A DNA stretch of 64,000 bases. It comes from Marisediminicola antarctica (GTDB lineage Bacteria > Actinomycetota > Actinomycetes > Actinomycetales > Microbacteriaceae). Positions 16,694-25,057 of this stretch are shown here, piece after piece. Both the position numbers and the translations under genes were made by a program. The stretch covers positions 1,612,001 through 1,676,000 of the forward strand of contig NZ_CP017146.1 of the NCBI RefSeq assembly GCF_009930795.1, read 5' to 3'. Under the pieces are notes generated by a model. That model saw only the letters and a list, made by a program, of their open reading frames with translations. It had not been told where the DNA came from and searched no databases. Each line of letters begins with the position of its first letter. Position 1 is the stretch's first letter.

Positions 16694-17854
16694 TCAGCGG
16701 TCGCGGCGCGAGCCGGTCGGGTCGACACGAGACTGGCGCCGGGGCTTCCGCCGCGGCCGAGGCTCCACCCCGGGGTCGCGGTCGAGAAACAGCCAGCGCG
16801 GCTTGGGCTCGATGATCGGTCGGAACAGCCACCGGATGAAGGGGCTAGCGAGCACGATCGAGATCGCGATGCTGGCGAAGACCATGCCGAGCAGCCACGT
16901 GGCCGAGGAGTGGTCGCCGCGCAGCACGCCGGTTTCGCGAATCGGGTAGAGCACGAAGCTGTGCAGCAGGTAGATGTACATTGTCGACTGGCCGAAGCCG
17001 GTGAACCAGGTCTCCGAGCGCGGAATCAGCACGAAGAACGCGCCGCTCAGAATGACCGCGACCACGATGAGCGCGAGCCGGAAGAGTCCGGCCCACCACT
17101 GGTCCTCGCCGAGACCCGTGTAGGAGTCGTCATAGAAGAACCAGAACCTCAGGTCCATACTCCGCCAGACGTCGATGAACGTGACGACGATGGCAAGCCA
17201 GGCGGCGAACACGGCGATCGCCGCGCAGCGGATCCACCACGTTGTCGTGGTGACGAGGCTCCAGCGGTCGATGAGGCCCCACTCCCGCAGCTTCCAGCCG
17301 AGCACGAAGAAGGGCAGGATGCCGATCGCCCGCGACAGTGAGAATGTGCTGTCGACGTTGGACAGGTACCCGACGCCGAACGAGAACAGCAGAGCCCAGA
17401 ACAGCGGCCAGCGCACCAGCGACAAGTAGGGGAGGATCACCCGGAAGATACCCAGCGCAAGCAGGAACCAGAGCGTCCACGACGGTTGGGACGGGTTGAA
17501 CTCCGCGTAGCCCTCGACGAGGAACTTCACGAGCGTCCAGATCGTCTCCATGATGAAGTACGGCAGCAGGATGTCGGTGATGACCTTCTTCAGGCCACCC
17601 ACCGTCGGCGGCCCGGTCTTCGAGAAGTACCCGCTGATGATGGCGAACGCGGGCATATGGAACGCGTAGATGAACAGGTAGAGGGCGAGCGCGTTGTCCG
17701 AGTCGGCGGTGAGCCGCTGGATTCCGTGCCCGATCACGACGAGTGTGACGGTGGCGAAACGGGCGTTGTCCCAGACCGGCACTCGCGGGCGCGGCGCCTT
17801 CGGGCGCGGCTTCCCTGACGGGTCGCTTTCGAGAGCCGCTTCGGACTTAGTCAT
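16694..17854 (-). CDS. Acyltransferase-3 family membrane protein
   Basis: 386 residues with ten hydrophobic helices. The N-terminal motif DNARFATVTLVVIGHG contains the conserved His, and LFIYAFHMPAFAIISGYF carries the second family signature. The C-terminal tail is Arg/Pro-rich and cytoplasmic. This fucose-4-O-acetylase-like subgroup transfers acyl groups to surface glycans or lipids. The acceptor is not deducible. Confidence 0.82.
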   Translation of the reverse strand: MTKSEAALESDPSGKPRPKAPRPRVPVWDNARFATVTLVVIGHGIQRLTADSDNALALYLFIYAFHMPAFAIISGYFSKTGPPTVGGLKKVITDILLPYFIMETIWTLVKFLVEGYAEFNPSQPSWTLWFLLALGIFRVILPYLSLVRWPLFWALLFSFGVGYLSNVDSTFSLSRAIGILPFFVLGWKLREWGLIDRWSLVTTTTWWIRCAAIAVFAAWLAIVVTFIDVWRSMDLRFWFFYDDSYTGLGEDQWWAGLFRLALIVVAVILSGAFFVLIPRSETWFTGFGQSTMYIYLLHSFVLYPIRETGVLRGDHSSATWLLGMVFASIAISIVLASPFIRWLFRPIIEPKPRWLFLDRDPGVEPRPRRKPRRQSRVDPTGSRRDR

Positions 17855-17920
17855 ATCGGTGCCAGCCTAAGTCACCCGCTGTGGGCACAGTACGGTGGAC
17901 GCATCGGCAGAGGAGGATTT

Positions 17921-18721
17921 GTGGCTACACGGCGAGTGGTGGTGACCGGGGCGAGTTCCGGGATCGGTGCGGCGGCGGTGCGGCTGTTTCGCGCCCACGG
18001 TTGGGATGTCGTCGGTATCGCCCGGCGGGTTGATCGACTGGAGCAACTCGCGGCCGAGACTGGCGCGGAGGTCTTCGTCGCCGACGTGACGCAGGCCGCG
18101 GACGTCGATGCGCTGCGCGCGCATCTGGCGGCGGGCGGGCCGGTGCATGCGCTGGTGAACAACGCCGGCGGCGCCTTCGGGATGGCGTCGGTCGAAGACA
18201 GCGACGCGGACGACTGGCTGCGGATGCTCGACGTCAACGTCGTCGCGGTGAAGCGGGTCACCAGCGCGCTGCTTCCACTGCTGCGCGAGGGGGCAGCGGA
18301 TTCCGGGGTGGCTGACATCGTGACCATCACCTCGATCGCCGGTCACGTTCCCTATGAGGGCGGCGGCGGGTACAACGCGTCGAAGTTCGCCGCGCACGCG
18401 CTCATGGGCGTGCTGCGCCTTGAGCTCGCGGGTGAACCGATCCGTGTGATCGAGATCGCGCCCGGCATGGTGAAGACCGACGAGTTCAGTCTCGTAAGGT
18501 TCGCGGGCGACCAGGCGAGGGCGGATGCCGTCTACGACAACGTGCCGAACCCGCTGTCGGCCGAGGACATCGCGGCGGCGATCGTGCACGCCGTCGAGTT
18601 GCCCTCGCACATCAACCTCGATCTCGTGACGATTAAGCCGGTCGCCCAGGCGGCCCCGCACAAGGTTGTGCGCGGCGCACTCACTCCGCGCCGGCCGCAG
18701 AGCCAGCAGACGCAGGGCTAG
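17921..18721 (+). CDS. Short-chain dehydrogenase/reductase
   Basis: 266 residues, classical SDR. The cofactor motif is TGASSGIG near residue 9, NNAG is at about residue 78, and the catalytic Ser (ITSIAGH) is followed by the YNASK motif. An Arg after the glycine-rich loop (IARRVDR) suggests NADP preference. The start GTG 17921 has AGGAGGA 4-5 nt upstream. Substrate unknown. It is followed closely by ung. Confidence 0.9.
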   Translation: MATRRVVVTGASSGIGAAAVRLFRAHGWDVVGIARRVDRLEQLAAETGAEVFVADVTQAADVDALRAHLAAGGPVHALVNNAGGAFGMASVEDSDADDWLRMLDVNVVAVKRVTSALLPLLREGAADSGVADIVTITSIAGHVPYEGGGGYNASKFAAHALMGVLRLELAGEPIRVIEIAPGMVKTDEFSLVRFAGDQARADAVYDNVPNPLSAEDIAAAIVHAVELPSHINLDLVTIKPVAQAAPHKVVRGALTPRRPQSQQTQG

Positions 18722-18756
18722 GCGTCGATCGCCTCCCCGATGAACCCCGACACGCC

Positions 18757-19443
18757 ATGAGGCTTACGCCGATGGGCGGACTCGACCCGGGCTGGGCCAC
18801 TGCGCTCGCGCCGGTCTCGCCGCAGATCGCCGCGCTCGAGGAGTTCCTTGAGGCGGAGACGGCCGCCGGTCGCGGGCTCCTGCCCGAGCCGGGCAAGGTG
18901 CTGCGCGCCTTTACCGACCCGTTCGCCGACGTGCGGGTGCTGATCGTGGGACAGGACCCGTACCCGACGCCCGGGCATCCGATCGGCCTGAGCTTCGCCG
19001 TCGACCCGCACGTGCACCCGCTGCCGCGCAGCCTCCAGAACATCTACCACGAGCTGCGCGACGACCTCGGGGTGCACACGCCGGAGCACGGCGACCTCGG
19101 CGCGTGGGCCGGGCGCGGGGTGCTGCTGCTCAACCGAGTGCTCACCGTGTCGCCCGGGGAGTCCGGCTCGCACCGCGGGAGGGGCTGGGAAACCGTGACC
19201 GAGCATGCCATCCGGATGCTCGTGGCCAGGGATGCACCGCTCGTCGCAATCCTCTGGGGGCGGCAGGCGGCATCGGTGCGCCCGGCTCTCGGCGCGACCA
19301 GGGTGATCGAGTCGGCGCACCCGAGCCCACTCTCGGCGAGACGCGGATTCTTCGGATCCCGGCCGTTCAGCCGCGCCAACGCGATGCTCGCCGAACTTGG
19401 CGCGGCCCCGATGGACTGGTCGCTGACGCCCGACTCTGCTTGA
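18757..19443 (+). CDS. ung: Uracil-DNA glycosylase
   Basis: 228 residues, family-1 UDG. It has the catalytic water-activating motif [16 protein letters not shown], the uracil-specificity segment LLLNRVLTV, and the DNA-intercalating HPSPLSA loop. It removes uracil from DNA for base-excision repair. ATG 18772 (five codons later, with GAGG upstream) is an equally possible start. Confidence 0.95.
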   Translation: MRLTPMGGLDPGWATALAPVSPQIAALEEFLEAETAAGRGLLPEPGKVLRAFTDPFADVRVLIVGQDPYPTPGHPIGLSFAVDPHVHPLPRSLQNIYHELRDDLGVHTPEHGDLGAWAGRGVLLLNRVLTVSPGESGSHRGRGWETVTEHAIRMLVARDAPLVAILWGRQAASVRPALGATRVIESAHPSPLSARRGFFGSRPFSRANAMLAELGAAPMDWSLTPDSA

Positions 19444-19451
19444 GTGGTCGC

Positions 19452-20348
19452 ATGCCAACCGGGGTTCCTATCGAGATTCGCTCGCTGACGAAGTCGTTCG
19501 GTGCCGTCGAGGCCGTCACCGACCTCAGTTTCACGGTACAGCCGGGGCAGGTGACCGGATTCCTCGGGCCCAATGGTGCAGGCAAGACGACGACGCTGAG
19601 GGTGCTGCTCGGTCTCGTCGCCGCCAGTTCCGGCACGGCGACCTTCGCCGGCACCGCCTACCGCGACCTGACGCATCCGCTCGCGAGCGTCGGCACGGCC
19701 CTCGAGGCCGCGAGTTTCAACCCCGGTCGCACCGCCGCGAACCACCTCGCCGTCTACGCGGTCGCCGCCGGCATCGAGCGATCCCGCGTCGGCACCGTGC
19801 TCGACCAAGTGGGGCTCACCGAGTACGGCGACCGCCGGGTCGGCGGCTACTCGCTCGGCATGCGGCAGCGACTCGGCCTCGCGTTCGCCCTGCTCGGCGA
19901 CCCGGGCGTGCTCGTGCTCGACGAGCCGGTCAACGGGCTCGACCCCGAGGGCATCCGCTGGATGCGCGGCCTGCTCCGGGCGCTCGCCGCCGAGGGGCGC
20001 ACGGTGCTCGTCTCCTCACACCTGCTCACCGAGGTTCAGCAGACCGTCGACGAGGTCATCATCATCTCCCGCGGGCGCCTCGTCTACTCCGGCACCCTCG
20101 ACGACCTCGAGGCCGGCACGACGGTCGTGGCGGATGCGCCGGACCGCGCTCGTCTGGGTGCTGCGCTGCGCGGAGCCGGCTCCCAGATCGAGCAGGGCCC
20201 CGACGGACTGATTGTCACCGGCGTGACCGCTGCAGAGGTGGGCGCGATCGCGCTCGCCGCCGGGGTGCCCCTGAGCAAGCTGACGGCGAGGCAGGAGGGG
20301 CTCGAGGATGTCTTTCTCGAGCTGGTCGGCGAGGGGGACCGCGCATGA
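19452..20348 (+). CDS. ABC transporter ATP-binding protein
   Basis: 298 residues. Walker A is GPNGAGKTT (near residue 37), the signature motif is GYSLGMRQRLGLA, Walker B is VLVLDEPVNGLDPEG, and the H-loop is SSHLL. The C-terminal 80 residues are an extension typical of bacitracin/antibiotic-type exporters. The upstream open frame is non-coding continuation; the start ATG 19452 fits the domain boundary. It overlaps its permease by 4 bp (ATGA). Confidence 0.92.
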   Translation: MPTGVPIEIRSLTKSFGAVEAVTDLSFTVQPGQVTGFLGPNGAGKTTTLRVLLGLVAASSGTATFAGTAYRDLTHPLASVGTALEAASFNPGRTAANHLAVYAVAAGIERSRVGTVLDQVGLTEYGDRRVGGYSLGMRQRLGLAFALLGDPGVLVLDEPVNGLDPEGIRWMRGLLRALAAEGRTVLVSSHLLTEVQQTVDEVIIISRGRLVYSGTLDDLEAGTTVVADAPDRARLGAALRGAGSQIEQGPDGLIVTGVTAAEVGAIALAAGVPLSKLTARQEGLEDVFLELVGEGDRA

Positions 20349-21169
20349 GGTTCGCGAACGTCACCGCCGCGGAATCGCTGAAGCTCACCAGCACACGGCT
20401 CTGGTGGATCCTGTTGCTCGTCCTGTTCGGCTACGTCGCGTTTATCGCCGCCCTGCTCGCGGGACTGTTCGGGGCGATGGGCGAGCAGCTGTCGGCGACA
20501 CCGGGATCCCCGCAGCTGCCAGATGCGACGCTCCCGCCCGTGGTGTACAGCACCGCGTCGGCCGTGGGCTACGTGTTCCCCGTGCTGCTCGGCGCCCTCG
20601 CGACGACGTCGGAGTTCCGTCACCAGACGCTCACGCCGACCTTCCTTGCCACTCCGCGCCGTGGCGTGGTACTGCTCGCGAAGATCGTGGTGCTCGCCGT
20701 CGCTGGCGCCCTCTACGGGGTCGTCGCGCTCGTCGCATCCATCGGCCTAGGTGCGCCGATCCTCGCCGCGACGGGCGTTCCGACTGCGCTGGGCGATTCG
20801 GAGACCTGGATGCTCGCTGCCCGCGTCGTGCTCGCGATGTCGCTCTGGGCGGTCGTCGGCGTCGGCCTCGGCGTGCTCGTGCCCAACCAGGTCGCCGCGA
20901 TCGTGATCGTGCTCGCCTTCACCCAGTTCGTCGAGCCGATCCTGCGGTTCGGCGCGACGATCTGGGAGTGGACGGCGCAGATCGGCCAGTTTCTGCCGGG
21001 AGCGGCGAGCGATGCGCTGGTCGGGGCGAGCATCTTCACCTCCCTCGGCCCCGGACAGGTCGAGACGGTGTCGCTCGAGTGGTGGCAGGGCGGCCTTGTG
21101 CTGTTCGTCATCGCTGCGGTCGCCGCCCTCGCCGGGTACTTCGGTGCCTGGAAACGCGACGTGACGTGA
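20345..21169 (+). CDS. ABC-2-like transporter permease
   Basis: 274 residues with about six membrane helices and large extracytoplasmic loops after the first helix. TTSEFRHQTLTPTFLATPRR between helices 2 and 3 is the common ABC-2 coupling-helix motif. It forms an exporter with the preceding ATPase. The substrate is not evident. Confidence 0.88.
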   Translation: MRFANVTAAESLKLTSTRLWWILLLVLFGYVAFIAALLAGLFGAMGEQLSATPGSPQLPDATLPPVVYSTASAVGYVFPVLLGALATTSEFRHQTLTPTFLATPRRGVVLLAKIVVLAVAGALYGVVALVASIGLGAPILAATGVPTALGDSETWMLAARVVLAMSLWAVVGVGLGVLVPNQVAAIVIVLAFTQFVEPILRFGATIWEWTAQIGQFLPGAASDALVGASIFTSLGPGQVETVSLEWWQGGLVLFVIAAVAALAGYFGAWKRDVT

Positions 21170-21212
21170 CGCGCTGCGGTGGGCGCGGGCGCGGCGGCGC
21201 AGGTGGCTGGAC

Positions 21213-21255
21213 TAGGATTTCCCGCATGCTCCGACACGAGACAAGCGGGTTCTGA
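21213..21255 (+). promoter_or_regulatory. Putative -10 element and nine-codon leader ORF coupled to the GNAT gene
   Basis: TAGGAT (21213-21218) lies 7 nt before an ATG at 21226 that encodes MLRHETSGF and ends at TGA 21253-21255. That stop overlaps the GNAT start codon as TGATG. There is no Shine-Dalgarno sequence before the GNAT ATG, so translation by reinitiation after the mini-ORF is a reasonable reading (inference). Confidence 0.35.
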
Positions 21256-21833
21256 TGCTCGAAGAGGAGTACCAGGCCAGCCACCGTCCGTTCGGCGCCC
21301 AGCGCAATCTGCCGCCCCTGCAGGTGCCGTTCGAGTACGAGATCCGCGCGGTCGAGGCCGCCGACCTGCCCGACATCCGCGAGATCTACAACCACTACGT
21401 GGCCAACTCGACCGTCACCTTCGACGAGAAGCCGATGACGCTCGCGCAGCTCCGCGCCAAGTTCGCGCAGCTCGGCAAGCTCGGCCTGCCCTTCATCGTG
21501 GCGGTGAGCCCCAACGGGCACGTGCTCGGCTACGCCTACGTGTTCCCGTGGAAGACGAAGGCCGCCTATCGGTTCACGGTCGAGAACTCGATCTACCTCG
21601 GACCGGCCGCGACCGGCAAGGGCCTGGGCAAAGCGCTCATGGGCGAGCTCATCACCCGGTCGAAAGCCGCCGGGCTCAAGGAGATCGTCGCTGTCATCGC
21701 TGACCGCGGCGCCGACGCATCCATCCGACTGCACGAGCACTTCGGCTTCAAGCAGATCGGCCACATGGGCAAGGTGGGCTTCAAGTTCAACCGCTGGCTC
21801 GGCACGATCCTTATGCAGAAGAGCCTGAAGTAG
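21255..21833 (+). CDS. GNAT family N-acetyltransferase (phosphinothricin acetyltransferase-like)
   Basis: 192 residues. YEIRAVEAADLPDIREIYNHY at the domain start, the family SIYLGPAATGKGLGKALM acetyl-CoA loop and the SIRLHEHFGF motif match the Pat/YncA branch. A 25-residue N-terminal extension precedes the domain. Homologues acetylate amino groups of phosphinothricin or methionine derivatives; the real substrate is unknown. Confidence 0.88.
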   Translation: MLEEEYQASHRPFGAQRNLPPLQVPFEYEIRAVEAADLPDIREIYNHYVANSTVTFDEKPMTLAQLRAKFAQLGKLGLPFIVAVSPNGHVLGYAYVFPWKTKAAYRFTVENSIYLGPAATGKGLGKALMGELITRSKAAGLKEIVAVIADRGADASIRLHEHFGFKQIGHMGKVGFKFNRWLGTILMQKSLK

Positions 21834-21838
21834 CGGAC

Positions 21839-22609
21839 CTAGGTCCGCGGCGTCGCTCCTCGGATGAGCACAAGGCCGGCGACGGCCGCCGCGGTGCTCG
21901 GCACCAGGCTCCAGACTGCGACGCCCAGTGCCCCGTTCTCGGTGAACCAGCCACCGATTAGCGGCCAGCTCCCTGTGTCGGTTGCGAGCCAGGCGAGTCC
22001 GACGGTGATGAGGGCAAGCGCGGCGAAGAAAACGAGCATCCCTCTCGAGCGCCACCGCACGTAGACGGCGGCTGTTGCCGCGCCGACGAAGAAAAAGAAG
22101 AGGAAGGCAAGCAGGAACAGGGCGAAGCGCTGCAGCGGGGTGTCGGCATCGAAGAAGACCACGTCGAACATTGCCCCGCCGAGACCCCAGCCGCCGGTTG
22201 CCCGTTCCAGCTCCGCGAGCACGGTCATTCCGAGCGCGTAGTAGATGCTGAGCAGCACGAAGGTCAGTGATGATCCGAGGTAGAAGTCGCGCCGTGTCAC
22301 GCCATAGCCGAGGGCGAAGGGGAATGCGGCATTGATTGCCTGCACCGCGACAACGAGCATGTAGACGAAGATGAACGTCGAAGCCCCGCTGAACTGCATC
22401 CCCTCCGCGGCGTCGACCCGGTCCGCTGGAGGCAATGCGCTCGCGAGAATCCACCAGATCAACAGATTCACGAGGAAAATGAATCCGAGAATCAACCAGG
22501 GGAGCACGAGGAGCGGTACCTTCTGGGTCAGGTGCAGCCGGGCGACGTTGACGATGCGCGTGACCGCCCCACTGGTCGCAGGTCGGGTTACCCGGGTGTC
22601 GATTGTCAT
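21839..22609 (-). CDS. Polytopic membrane protein, likely permease of the GntR-ABC operon
   Basis: 256 residues with six hydrophobic segments. GVTRRDFYLGSSLTFVLLS between helices resembles the coupling region of YtrC/D-like permeases. It overlaps the stop of the ABC ATPase by 4 bp (ATGA) and is last in the GntR-ATPase-membrane order. This supports an ABC-type membrane partner although sequence similarity to known permeases is weak. Confidence 0.75.
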   Translation of the reverse strand: MTIDTRVTRPATSGAVTRIVNVARLHLTQKVPLLVLPWLILGFIFLVNLLIWWILASALPPADRVDAAEGMQFSGASTFIFVYMLVVAVQAINAAFPFALGYGVTRRDFYLGSSLTFVLLSIYYALGMTVLAELERATGGWGLGGAMFDVVFFDADTPLQRFALFLLAFLFFFFVGAATAAVYVRWRSRGMLVFFAALALITVGLAWLATDTGSWPLIGGWFTENGALGVAVWSLVPSTAAAVAGLVLIRGATPRT

Positions 22610-23496
22610 GCGCTCTGCTCGAATTCTCTCGAGGACGAGTTCGTCCTGTGGACAATCAGTTGTTGGAGGGAGACAGGCGACAACTCGAGGCCGGCATCGC
22701 CGGCTGCGTGGCGCTCATCGGAGGTGAGTGCGTGGATCGTGACCGACGCGAGGCCGCCAACCCCCTTGCGGGACAGCGCCGCCCGGTCGCCGACAAACGC
22801 GTCGACGGCGCCTCGCGGGCCGACCACCGTGGTGGCGGAACTGCGCACATCATCGGCGGCGCCGTCGATGATGACCCGGCCCTGGTCGAGTACGATCACG
22901 TGCTCGAGCAGATTGCTGACCTCGTCGATCAGGTGGGTCGAGAGGATGACAGTGCGCGGATGCACCGCGTAATCCTCGAGGAGCCGGTCGTAGAAGGTCT
23001 GCCGCGCGACGGCATCCAGTCCTAGGTAGGGCTCGTCGAAGAAGGTCAGTGGCGCCCGCGACGCGAGGCCGACCACCACGCCGACGGCGGAGAGCTGGCC
23101 GCGGGAGAGTTTCTTCACCCGGCGGTTCGTCGGGATGCGGAAGTCGTCGATGAGCTGCTCGGCAAAGCTGGCATCCCACCCGCTGAAGAACCACGGCGCA
23201 CTTGTGAACACGTGCTTCACGGAGAAGTCCTCCGGATACGTCTGGCTCTCCTTGATGAAGCAGATGCGTTCGAGCACGCTCGCTGTCTCGACGGGCGAGC
23301 GCCCGAATATTTCGATTGTGCCTGAGGTGGCGAATTGCTGACCCGTGAGGAGCTGCATGAGGGTGGTCTTGCCTGCGCCGTTGCGGCCGAGTAGACCGCA
23401 GATCTTGTTCTGGCTGACGGAGAAGCTGACGTCGTCGAGCGCGACAACCTTTCCGAATCTCTTGCTGAGGCCCTTGACCTCGATGACGGTGCTCAT
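22606..23496 (-). CDS. ABC transporter ATP-binding protein (YtrB-like)
   Basis: 296 residues. Walker A GRNGAGKTT, a diverged signature LSRGQLSAVGVV (near residue 135), Walker B LTFFDEPYLGLD and the H-loop STHLI are all present. The ATG at 23496 overlaps the GntR stop. GntR-regulated exporters of this type respond to cell-wall antibiotics in Bacillus (ytr operon); a similar role here is inferred from gene order. Confidence 0.9.
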   Translation of the reverse strand: MSTVIEVKGLSKRFGKVVALDDVSFSVSQNKICGLLGRNGAGKTTLMQLLTGQQFATSGTIEIFGRSPVETASVLERICFIKESQTYPEDFSVKHVFTSAPWFFSGWDASFAEQLIDDFRIPTNRRVKKLSRGQLSAVGVVVGLASRAPLTFFDEPYLGLDAVARQTFYDRLLEDYAVHPRTVILSTHLIDEVSNLLEHVIVLDQGRVIIDGAADDVRSSATTVVGPRGAVDAFVGDRAALSRKGVGGLASVTIHALTSDERHAAGDAGLELSPVSLQQLIVHRTNSSSREFEQSA

Positions 23497-23864
23497 GCCA
23501 CGCCCTCTTCCTTGTTCGTTTCGGACAGGATCATGTCGGCCAATTGGGCCCGCGAGATACCGAGACCCGTCGCCTCCGCCAGGAGGGGGCGCACGAATTC
23601 GTCGCGGAACTGCTCCCGCCGGTTCGCCCTGATCCGGGCCAGGGCCCCATCGGCGACGAACATGCCGATGCCCCGCTTCTTGTAGAGGATTCCCGCGTCC
23701 ACGAGCAGGTTCACTCCTTTCCCGGCCGTGGCCGGATTGATCCGATAGAAGCCGGCGAATTCGTTCGTGGAGGGCACCTGGGTCTCCTCGAGCAGCGCCC
23801 CACTGAGGATGTCGTTCTCGATTCGCTGGGCGATCTGAATGAAGATCGGCCTCATCGCATCCAC
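23493..23864 (-). CDS. GntR family regulator, YtrA subfamily
   Basis: 123 residues. The winged helix (IFIQIAQRIENDILSGALLEETQVPS, then the recognition helix NEFAGFYRINPATAGKGVNLL) is followed by only about 45 residues, the short YtrA-type dimerisation tail. GGAGGAG stands 8 nt before the ATG. It is the first gene of a three-gene operon and is likely an autorepressor (inference). Confidence 0.9.
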   Translation of the reverse strand: MDAMRPIFIQIAQRIENDILSGALLEETQVPSTNEFAGFYRINPATAGKGVNLLVDAGILYKKRGIGMFVADGALARIRANRREQFRDEFVRPLLAEATGLGISRAQLADMILSETNKEEGVA

Positions 23865-23893
23865 ATGACTCCTCCGTCATTGTTCATTGGTTT

Positions 23894-23933
23894 GTTACTT
23901 GACCAGCTAACCCCTGAACATTGCGCCTGTCAA
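23894..23933 (-). promoter_or_regulatory. Candidate promoter and operator of the GntR-ABC operon
   Basis: On the minus strand a perfect TTGACA (-35, 23928-23933) is followed 17 nt later by a weak TTAGCT (-10). This overlaps the dyad GTTAGC-N6-AAGTAAC (23894-23911), whose outer GTTA/TAAC half-sites match the general GntR pattern. An operator over the -10 fits autorepression. Confidence 0.4.
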
Positions 23934-23955
23934 GGGTTTGTCGCCCAATCCGGGT

Positions 23956-23961
23956 TAAGGT
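23956..23961 (+). promoter_or_regulatory. Probable -10 element of the 23968 gene (leaderless)
   Basis: TAAGGT lies 6 nt before the ATG at 23968, with no Shine-Dalgarno sequence. Confidence 0.4.
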
Positions 23962-23967
23962 CGTTGC

Positions 23968-24333
23968 ATGTCCGAAGCTCCCCGTTTGCGGCCCGCGAAG
24001 CACACAGTGCTGCACACCTTCGCCGCTCACATCAAGGCGAGGCCGAAGGCGGTCTTCCTGGCGCTCGACGGGCGGCTCAACCCCGGCACGGGCGCCGGGA
24101 GCGCCTACCTCGCCGATCCCGACGCCTTCTTCATCGTCGCGCAGGGCGGCTGGTGGTACCGCGCCGAGTACCGGGTCGTGCCGGACGAATACGGCTCGAA
24201 TCTCGAGCACGTGATTCTGAGCGTGGCACAGCGCGGCGAGAAGGCCGCGCTCGCGACAGGCCGTCGGGTCATCCAGACGGCGCCTCTGGTCTTTCACGAC
24301 CTCGTGAAGAGCCTGCGCGCCGAGCTGGAGTAG
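23968..24333 (+). CDS. Conserved hypothetical protein
   Basis: 121 residues, soluble, no signal peptide. It has an N-terminal basic stretch (HIKARPKAVFLALDGR), an aromatic centre (GGWWYRAEYRVV) and a C-terminal helix (VFHDLVKSLRAELE). I do not recognise the family. The leaderless-type promoter and typical codon use support it as real. It is divergent from the GntR operon. Confidence 0.65.
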   Translation: MSEAPRLRPAKHTVLHTFAAHIKARPKAVFLALDGRLNPGTGAGSAYLADPDAFFIVAQGGWWYRAEYRVVPDEYGSNLEHVILSVAQRGEKAALATGRRVIQTAPLVFHDLVKSLRAELE

Positions 24334-24337
24334 GCGT

Positions 24338-24958
24338 CTAGGGAGCCGGGTAGAGCTGCTCGACCGCGGTCTCGGCCCAGTCGTTCACCTCTGCGAACCG
24401 GTCCGGCCCGCCGAAGGTGCTGTTCACGGTGACCCAGCCGTCGGGAAGCACGATGTGCACGATGGCGGGAAGCGTGCCCTCATCGCCCTCCTGACTGAAG
24501 ATGACCCGCTCGCCGTCGGCGCTTTCGTCGAGGCCGCGGGTCGCGAGTTCGGCGAGCACGCCCTCGTGGGCATCGTTGGTCAGCGCTTGGGCTGCGAACT
24601 CGAACGAGCTCAGGTCGACTCCGTCCTGGCCGTAGACGCAGTAGAGCGGCTCGCCGCCGTCCTGCCCGACCGATCGCTCCTGCTCGTAGATGCCGTTGCC
24701 GTTGGAGTCGCTGAAGAGGACCACGTCGTTCGCGGCATACTCGGCAGCGAGGTCCGGTCCGACGAGCTCGGAGCAGTCGTCTGGCAGGGTGAACGCGGCG
24801 GGCGCCGTGGTGGGAGTCGGGGACGCGGATGCCGTGGGTTCGGTGTCGGTGGTCGGCTCGGGCTCCCCGGAGCCGGCGGTGGTGCATCCGGCGAGCGCCG
24901 CAACCATCACGGTGACGAGGGCAGCTCGGGAGGCGAGGCGGGGAGCAAGGCGGGTCAT
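24338..24958 (-). CDS. Secreted lipoprotein of unknown function
   Basis: 206 residues. The signal peptide ends in the lipobox LAGC (Cys near residue 24), then a Thr/Pro/Ser linker, then a compact domain with Cys in PDDCSEL and YCVYGQDG. The gene resembles the lipoprotein at 26496 in layout and in several segments (the C-x-x-L start, the Y/W-G centre and the final GWVTVNS/EWFYSN part). The two are probably paralogues on either side of the amidase. A longer open frame upstream is a shadow of the amidase gene. Confidence 0.8.
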   Translation of the reverse strand: MTRLAPRLASRAALVTVMVAALAGCTTAGSGEPEPTTDTEPTASASPTPTTAPAAFTLPDDCSELVGPDLAAEYAANDVVLFSDSNGNGIYEQERSVGQDGGEPLYCVYGQDGVDLSSFEFAAQALTNDAHEGVLAELATRGLDESADGERVIFSQEGDEGTLPAIVHIVLPDGWVTVNSTFGGPDRFAEVNDWAETAVEQLYPAP

Positions 24959-25045
24959 GGCATCCGATCTTCTGGCTGTGTGCCGCGAATCTAGCATCCG
25001 CTCGCGGTGAGCCCGTGACCACACCCGGCGCGGCCGCCGAACGCC

Positions 25046-25051
25046 TAGGCT
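25046..25051 (+). promoter_or_regulatory. Probable -10 element of the amidase gene (leaderless)
   Basis: TAGGCT lies 6 nt before the GTG at 25058. Confidence 0.4.
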
Positions 25052-25057
25052 CGGGAC

